Source: Proluteimonas luteida (GTDB lineage: Bacteria > Pseudomonadota > Gammaproteobacteria > Xanthomonadales > Xanthomonadaceae). From it: DNA of 64,000 nt. Positions within the stretch are counted from its first letter, which is position 1; every line of letters begins with the position of its first letter. Below the pieces are notes generated by a model. That model made no database searches. It saw only the letters and a list, made by a program, of their open reading frames with translations, and had not been told where the DNA came from. Shown here piece by piece: positions 58,985-64,000 of the stretch. The stretch lies in assembly GCF_021191695.1 (NCBI RefSeq), contig NZ_JAIWPT010000015.1, positions 1 through 64,000 on the forward strand. Direction: 5' to 3'. A program made the position numbers and the translations under genes.

Positions 58985-60619
58985 TTAGCCAAGCGAACGC
59001 GCGGTGTTGATGACGTTGATGCCGTTGAAACGCGCGGTCGAGGAACCGTGCGAGACCGCCGAGACCTGGCTCGGCTGGCCCTTGCCGTCGAAGAACGAGC
59101 CACCGAGGCGGTAGTCGCTTTCGTCGCAGATGGCGACGCAGGCGTTCCAGAACTCCGGCGTGCGGATCTGGTAGGCGACGTCCTCGACCATGCCGGCGAT
59201 CGCGCCGTCCTTGATCTCGTAGAACAGCTGGCCGCCGAACTGCGCGTTGTAGCGCTGCTGGTCGATCGAGAACGAGCCGTCGCCGATGATGTAGATGCCG
59301 TTCTCGACGTCCTTGATCATGTCTTCGACGCTGAGCCGCGCCTTGCCGGGCGCCAGCGAGACGTTGGGCATGCGCTGGAACTGCACGCTCGACCACGAAT
59401 CGGCGTAGCAGCAGCCGTCCGATTCGGTCTTGCCCAGGATGTGGGCCTGGTCGCGGATCGCCTGGTAGTCGACGAGCTTGCCGTCGGTGATCATGTCCCA
59501 GCGCTTGGTGGCGACGCCCTCGTCATCAAAGCCGACCACGCCGAGGCTGCCCGGCTGGGTCTTGTCCGCGAACACCGTGACCAGGTCGCTGCCGTACTGG
59601 AAGCGCTGCTCGCGCTTGTCGAGCGTGGCGAAGCTGGTGCCGGCGTAGTTGGCCTCGTAGCCGAGCACGCGGTCGAGCTCCAGCGGGTGGCCGATCGACT
59701 CGTGGATCGTCAGCCAGGTGTGCGAGGGGTCGAGCACGAGATCGTAGCGGCCGGGCTTGACCGACGGCGCGCGCAGCTTCTCCCGCGCCTGCCGGGCCGC
59801 GGCGATCGCGTCCTCGCGCATGTCGTAGGAACCGCTGTAGTTGACCACGCCGTTGGGCGAGACGACCTTGCCCGACGCCGCGCCATCGAGATATTCGTAG
59901 CCCAGCCCCATCGGCGACGACAGGCCGCTGCGGGTGCGGAACTTGCCGCTGTCCTTGTCGATCGCGGTCACCGTCATCGGTGCCCAGATCCGGTGCACGT
60001 CCTGGTCGATGTAGGAGCCGTCGGTGCTGGCGAAGTACTTCTGTTCGTTGACCAGGAACAGCGTCGAGTTGACGAAACTGGCGCCCGCCTCCAGCGCCGC
60101 GGCGTTGACGCCAAGCAGCAGCTCCACTTTCTCCTCGACCGGGACTTCCATGCCGTTCTTGACGATCGGCGTCCGCCAGGAGACCTCGCCGACGCCGGTG
60201 ACCGGCGCCAGCTGTACCGGCGCGGTCTGGATCTTCGCGTTCGCCTGCGCGATCGCCACCGCCTGGCGCGCGGCCTCGGCCACGCCCTGCTCGGTCAGCG
60301 TGTTGGTCGCGGCGAAGCCCCAGGCGCCGCCGGCGACCACGCGTACGCCGACGCCCGTCGATTCGGTGCTGACGACGTTCTGCACCTTGTCCTCGCGGGT
60401 CATGACGAACTGGCGCAGGTAGCGGCCGACGCGCACGTCGCAGTAACTGGCGCCGGCCGCGGTCGCGGCGTTGAGGCCGGCGTCGGCCAGCCGCTTCTTG
60501 AAGCCGACGTCGAGCGTCGACAGCAGTTGTTCGGCGGCGATGACCCTGCCGAACACGGCAGGCAGCAGCAGGCCGCCCGCGCCGACACCAGCGAGGGCGA
60601 GGAAGTCGCGTCTAAGCAA
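58985..60619 (-). CDS. TldD-type metalloprotease with Tat signal, copy 1
   Basis: A TTG start at 60619 is preferred: GGGAGAG precedes it by five bases and the product then begins with the twin-arginine motif (LRRDFLALAGVGAGGLLLPAVF), matching the paralog's N terminus. A start at the ATG at 60688 is the alternative. The metal motif HExxGH is in TIHESIGHPLELD. The body matches TldD throughout. The Tat signal predicts export to the periplasm, unlike the cytoplasmic E. coli protein. It lies 13 bases upstream of tldE. Confidence 0.9.
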   Translation of the reverse strand: MLRRDFLALAGVGAGGLLLPAVFGRVIAAEQLLSTLDVGFKKRLADAGLNAATAAGASYCDVRVGRYLRQFVMTREDKVQNVVSTESTGVGVRVVAGGAWGFAATNTLTEQGVAEAARQAVAIAQANAKIQTAPVQLAPVTGVGEVSWRTPIVKNGMEVPVEEKVELLLGVNAAALEAGASFVNSTLFLVNEQKYFASTDGSYIDQDVHRIWAPMTVTAIDKDSGKFRTRSGLSSPMGLGYEYLDGAASGKVVSPNGVVNYSGSYDMREDAIAAARQAREKLRAPSVKPGRYDLVLDPSHTWLTIHESIGHPLELDRVLGYEANYAGTSFATLDKREQRFQYGSDLVTVFADKTQPGSLGVVGFDDEGVATKRWDMITDGKLVDYQAIRDQAHILGKTESDGCCYADSWSSVQFQRMPNVSLAPGKARLSVEDMIKDVENGIYIIGDGSFSIDQQRYNAQFGGQLFYEIKDGAIAGMVEDVAYQIRTPEFWNACVAICDESDYRLGGSFFDGKGQPSQVSAVSHGSSTARFNGINVINTARSLG

Positions 60620-60785
60620 GGGAGCTCTCCCGGAACGGGTCCGCAGCGGCGTTCGCCGTGGACGGGGTTGGCAAGGGTGGCATCGCATCCTGCGGAGCCC
60701 TCCCGATTCTCGACGCGGCCGCGGCGCAGCGTCCAGTGACTTTTGGCATAGAGATCACCCGGGATGTCTCAATCCAGCAAATCCC

Positions 60786-60811
60786 GTCATTCCCGCGAAA
60801 GCGGGAATGAC
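60786..60811. repeat. Palindromic repeat GTCATTCCCGC-GAAA-GCGGGAATGAC
   Basis: An 11-bp perfect stem with a GAAA loop (60786-60811), a widely dispersed palindrome in proteobacterial genomes. It lies in the 215-bp gap between the two tldD genes, just downstream of the copy-2 stop codon, and could attenuate read-through. Confidence 0.85.
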
Positions 60812-60834
60812 GGAGTTAGAAATCTCTGCTCTGG

Positions 60835-62466
60835 TCACAGATTCCGGGCGGTATTGATGATGTTGATCCCATCGAACCGCGTCGTGGCCGATCCGTGCGA
60901 CACCGCCGAGACCTGGCTGGGCTGGCCCTTGCCGTCGAAGAACGAGCCGCCGAGGCGGAAGTCGCGCGCGTCGCAGATCGCGCTGCAGGCATTCCAGAAT
61001 TCCGGCGTGCGGATCTGGTAGGCGGCATCCTCGACCATGCCGGCGATCTCGCCGTTGCGGATCTCGTAGTACAGCTGGCCGCCGAACTGGGCGTTGTAGC
61101 GCTGCTGGTCGATCGAGTACGAACCGCGGCCGTGGATGTACAGGCCGCGCTCGACGCCGGCGATCATCTCCTTCACCGTCAGCGGCGTACGGCCCGGCGC
61201 CAGCGACACGTTGGGCATGCGCTGGAACTGCACGCTCGACCACGAATCGGCGTAGCTGCAGCCGTCGGACTCGGTCTTGCCGAGGATATGGGCCTGGTCG
61301 CGCGTGGCCTGGTAGTCGACGAGGATGCCATCGCGCACCAGGTCCCAGCGCCTGGTCGCCACGCCCTCGTCATCGAAGCCGACCGCGCCGAGGCTGCCCG
61401 GCTGGGTCTTGTCGGCGAAGAAGTCGACGATGTCGCTGCCCCAGCGGAAGCCCGCCTCGCGCTTGTCGAGCGTGGCGAAGCTGGTGCCGGCGTAGTTGGC
61501 CTCGTAGCCGAGCACGCGGTCGAGCTCCAGCGGATGGCCGACGTTCTCGTGGATCGTCAGGAACAGGTTCGACGGATCGAGCACCAGGTCGTAGCGGCCG
61601 GGCGTCACCGACGGCGCGCGCAGCTTCTCGCGTGCCTGCCCGGCGGCGGCGACCGCGTCCTCGCGCATGTCGTAGGCCTGGCCGTAGGCGACGACGCCAC
61701 CGGGCAGTTCGAAGCGCTGCGCCGGATCCGGCGTCAGGTATTCGTAGCCCAGGCCCATCGGCGCCGACAGTCCGTCGCGCGTGCGGAATTTTCCGCTGGC
61801 CTTGTCCACCGCGGTCACGGTGAACGGCGCCCAGATCCGGTGCACGTCCTGGTCGATGTAGGAGCCGTCGGTGCTGGCGAAGTACTTCTGTTCGTTGACC
61901 AGGAACAGCCGCGAGCTGACGAAATCGGCACCTGCGGCGGTCGCCGCGGCGTTGACGTCCATCAGCAGCGCGACCTTTTCCTCCAGCGGCACGGCCATGC
62001 CGTTGCGACGCACCGGCGTCGCCCACGTCACCTCGCCGACGCCCTGCACCGGGGCCAGGCGGACCGGCGCGGTCTGGATGCGCGCGTTGGCCCTGGCGAT
62101 CGCCAGCGCCTGGCGCGTGGCCTCGGCGATGCCGTCGGGATCGAGCCGGCGGGTCGCGGCGAAACCCCAGGCGCCATCGGCGATCACCCGGATGCCGACG
62201 CCGGTCGATTCCTCGTTGACGACGTTCTCGACCTTGTCCTCGCGCGTCATCACGAACTGCCGCAGGTAGCGGCCGATGCGCACGTCGCAGTAGCTGGCGC
62301 CGCCGCCGGTCGCGGCCTGCAGCGCGACATCGGCCAGGCGCTTCTTCAGCGCGACGTCGAGCGTTGAGACCAGCTCCTCGGCGGCGATTGCGCGGCCGAT
62401 GCCGCCGGGCAGCAGCAGGCTGCCGAGCCCGACGCCGCCCCAGGCCAGGAATTCGCGTCGCTGCAT
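60835..62466 (-). CDS. TldD-type metalloprotease with Tat signal, copy 2
   Basis: The 543-aa protein starts MQRREFLAWGGVGLGSLLLPGGIGRAIAA, a clear twin-arginine signal; GGAGGA lies a few bases before the ATG at 62466. The metal motif is HENVGH in TIHENVGHPLELD. It is closely similar to copy 1 over its full length (for example YFASTDGSYIDQDVHRIWAP in both), so the two are a tandem duplication. Differences lie mostly in the N-terminal half. It should form a dimer with TldE or with copy 1 in the periplasm. Confidence 0.93.
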   Translation of the reverse strand: MQRREFLAWGGVGLGSLLLPGGIGRAIAAEELVSTLDVALKKRLADVALQAATGGGASYCDVRIGRYLRQFVMTREDKVENVVNEESTGVGIRVIADGAWGFAATRRLDPDGIAEATRQALAIARANARIQTAPVRLAPVQGVGEVTWATPVRRNGMAVPLEEKVALLMDVNAAATAAGADFVSSRLFLVNEQKYFASTDGSYIDQDVHRIWAPFTVTAVDKASGKFRTRDGLSAPMGLGYEYLTPDPAQRFELPGGVVAYGQAYDMREDAVAAAGQAREKLRAPSVTPGRYDLVLDPSNLFLTIHENVGHPLELDRVLGYEANYAGTSFATLDKREAGFRWGSDIVDFFADKTQPGSLGAVGFDDEGVATRRWDLVRDGILVDYQATRDQAHILGKTESDGCSYADSWSSVQFQRMPNVSLAPGRTPLTVKEMIAGVERGLYIHGRGSYSIDQQRYNAQFGGQLYYEIRNGEIAGMVEDAAYQIRTPEFWNACSAICDARDFRLGGSFFDGKGQPSQVSAVSHGSATTRFDGINIINTARNL

Positions 62467-62637
62467 GTCGTCCTCCCCGCGGCGATGGCCGCACAGCGTC
62501 CGATTCTTCTGTGCGGGCGCCACGCGCGTCAAATCCCCGTCGCGTGGCGCGGCGCGGCATATCGACACGATCGGCACATGCACGGCGGCCGACACGAACC
62601 TATGCTTGCCCGTTGTCCCAACCTCCGGAACCTACGC

Positions 62638-64000
62638 ATGCGCCCTTCCCTGCTCGCCGCCGCCGTGCTCGCCGCCGCCCTCGCCGGCTGCAAGGGCGAG
62701 GCGCCCGCCACCTCCGCCAACGCGCAGGACCCCGCGCAGTCCGCGACTGCCGCGTCCGAGGCCGATGCCGCGTTCGCGGCGCTGTCGCAGCGCTATCTCG
62801 ACCAGATGCTGGCGCTGTCGCCGGTGTGGGCGACGCAGATCGGCGACCACCGTTTCGACGGCGAGATCGAAGACCTGTCCGAGGCCGGCCGCCAGGCGGG
62901 CCTGGACTTCAACCGCCGCACCCTGGCCGAGCTCGACGCGATCGACGCCTCGCAGCTCTCGCGCGACAACCACGTCGACGCCCTGATCCTGCGCAACCAG
63001 CTGGAGTACGGCATCTGGGACACCGAGACGGCGCAGAGCTGGGCCTGGGATCCGCAGATCTACAGCGGCCTGGCCGGGAGCGCGATCTACAACCTGATGG
63101 CGCGCGAGTTCGCGCCGCTGCCCGAGCGCCTGAAGTCGGCGACCGCGCGCATGGAGAAGCTGCCGGCGATCTTCGCCCAGGCCCGCGAGAACCTCGACCC
63201 GGCACGCGTGCCGCCGACCCACGCCCGTACCGTCGCCGCGCAGAACAGGGGCGTGCTGGCGCTCGTCGACACCTTCATCACCCCGAATGCCGACCAGCTG
63301 GGCGCCGAGGACCGTGCGCGCCTGGACGCGGCGGTCGCGGCGCTGCGCGGCGCCGTCGAGGAACATCAGGCCTGGCTCGACGGCACCCTGGTGCCGAATG
63401 CGAAGGGCGAGTTCCGCATCGGTGCCGAGCACTACGACCAGAAGCTGAAGTTCGCGCTGAATTCGTCGCTGACCCGCCAGGACATCCACCGGCGCGCGGA
63501 AGCCGAGCTGGCACGCATCCGCGACGAGATGTACGTCGTCGCGCAGACCGTGCTCGAGGGCCGCGAGAGCGTGCCGGAGACGCCCGCCTCGCCGACCGAG
63601 GACCAGCGCCAGGCCGCGATCGAGGCCGCGATGGAGCTGGCCTATGCCGACAAGCCCGGCCGCGACGAGGTGGTGCCGTTCGCCGAGCACACGCTCGACG
63701 TCGCGACCGCCTTCACCCGGAAACACGACCTGGTCACCGTGCCCGACGACCCGGTCAGGATCATCCTGATGCCCGAGTTCCAGCGCGGTGTCGCCGTCGC
63801 CTACTGCGACTCGCCCGGCCCGCTCGACAAGGGCCTGGACACCTACTACGCGATCTCGCCGATCCCCGAGGACTGGGACGACGCCCAGGTCGATTCGTTC
63901 CTGCGCGAATACAACAAGCACATGATCCACGTGCTGACGATCCACGAGGCGATGCCCGGCCACTACCTCGAGGGCGCGCACTCGGTGAACCATCCCTCGA
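62638..64000 (+). CDS. DUF885 family lipoprotein, metallopeptidase-like, 3' end outside window
   Basis: The ATG at 62638 begins a lipoprotein signal (LAAALAGC, Cys18). The frame is open to the window end, so at least 454 residues are encoded; full-length DUF885 proteins are about 590. The motif HEAMPGHYLEG near residue 440 is the HExxxH-type zinc motif of this family. The function is unknown; it may be a periplasmic peptidase. It is divergent from tldD copy 2 with a 170-bp shared promoter region. Confidence 0.9.
   Translation, partial: MRPSLLAAAVLAAALAGCKGEAPATSANAQDPAQSATAASEADAAFAALSQRYLDQMLALSPVWATQIGDHRFDGEIEDLSEAGRQAGLDFNRRTLAELDAIDASQLSRDNHVDALILRNQLEYGIWDTETAQSWAWDPQIYSGLAGSAIYNLMAREFAPLPERLKSATARMEKLPAIFAQARENLDPARVPPTHARTVAAQNRGVLALVDTFITPNADQLGAEDRARLDAAVAALRGAVEEHQAWLDGTLVPNAKGEFRIGAEHYDQKLKFALNSSLTRQDIHRRAEAELARIRDEMYVVAQTVLEGRESVPETPASPTEDQRQAAIEAAMELAYADKPGRDEVVPFAEHTLDVATAFTRKHDLVTVPDDPVRIILMPEFQRGVAVAYCDSPGPLDKGLDTYYAISPIPEDWDDAQVDSFLREYNKHMIHVLTIHEAMPGHYLEGAHSVNHPS

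Overview
The window is high-GC chromosomal DNA from a gammaproteobacterium of the Xanthomonadaceae (Lysobacter/Luteimonas-like). The family assignment rests on the gene order lexA-recA-recX-alaS-csrA-tRNA-Ser-tRNA-Arg, the block pyrG-kdsA-eno-ftsB-ispD-ispF-truD, a LexA operator of the TTAG-N6-TACTA type, and an integron cassette array with xanthomonad-style attC sites. The species cannot be fixed from sequence reading alone.

Layout. (1) 1-~4.2 kb: end of a sedentary integron cassette array. Six attC sites separate small, A+T-richer cassettes (four unknown ORFs, an M24 peptidase-like protein, a NUDIX hydrolase). A decayed attC at about 4175-4213 marks an older array end. The attC orientation puts attI/intI to the left of the window. 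(2) 4.3-13.2 kb: an NTF2-like protein, two tRNAs, csrA, alaS, recX, recA, lexA, then a 3-hydroxybutyrate-oligomer hydrolase lipoprotein. (3) 13.3-21.5 kb: a NarL-type response regulator converging on truD-ispF-ispD-ftsB-eno-kdsA-pyrG; three copies of a roughly 100-150 bp inverted-repeat element lie in the intergenic gaps here. (4) 21.8-24.1 kb: parE, whose last codons and downstream spacer are repeated in tandem with a 110-bp period. (5) 24-40 kb: transport and housekeeping genes: AEC carrier, hutG-like, gor, DadA-like oxidase, DUF418, slyD, two NlpC/P60 proteins, a BASS transporter, an M16 peptidase pair, a DAACS symporter and an alkaline phosphatase. (6) 40-45 kb: 3-hydroxybutyrate dehydrogenase, a patatin/DUF3734 protein, hemJ-like, a methyltransferase and the intracellular PHB depolymerase PhaZ. 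(7) 45-49 kb: PadR-HAAS pair, cyclophilin, GNAT, a small acidic protein and a Tat-exported aldo/keto reductase. (8) 49.4-64 kb: a long leftward gene train, tldD2-tldD1-tldE-DUF4159-moxR-DUF58-batA-like-large membrane protein-membrane protein, with a divergent DUF885 lipoprotein cut by the window end.

How they work together. LexA, RecA and RecX form the SOS core. PhaZ, the oligomer hydrolase and the dehydrogenase make a route from stored polyhydroxybutyrate to acetoacetate, split over two loci. The 49-62 kb cluster is the best candidate for an under-described system: a MoxR AAA+ ATPase with VWA-type and BatA-type membrane partners, next to TldD/TldE proteases. Both TldD copies carry twin-arginine signal peptides while the TldE partner has none, which suggests an exported TldD/E protease matured by a MoxR chaperone.
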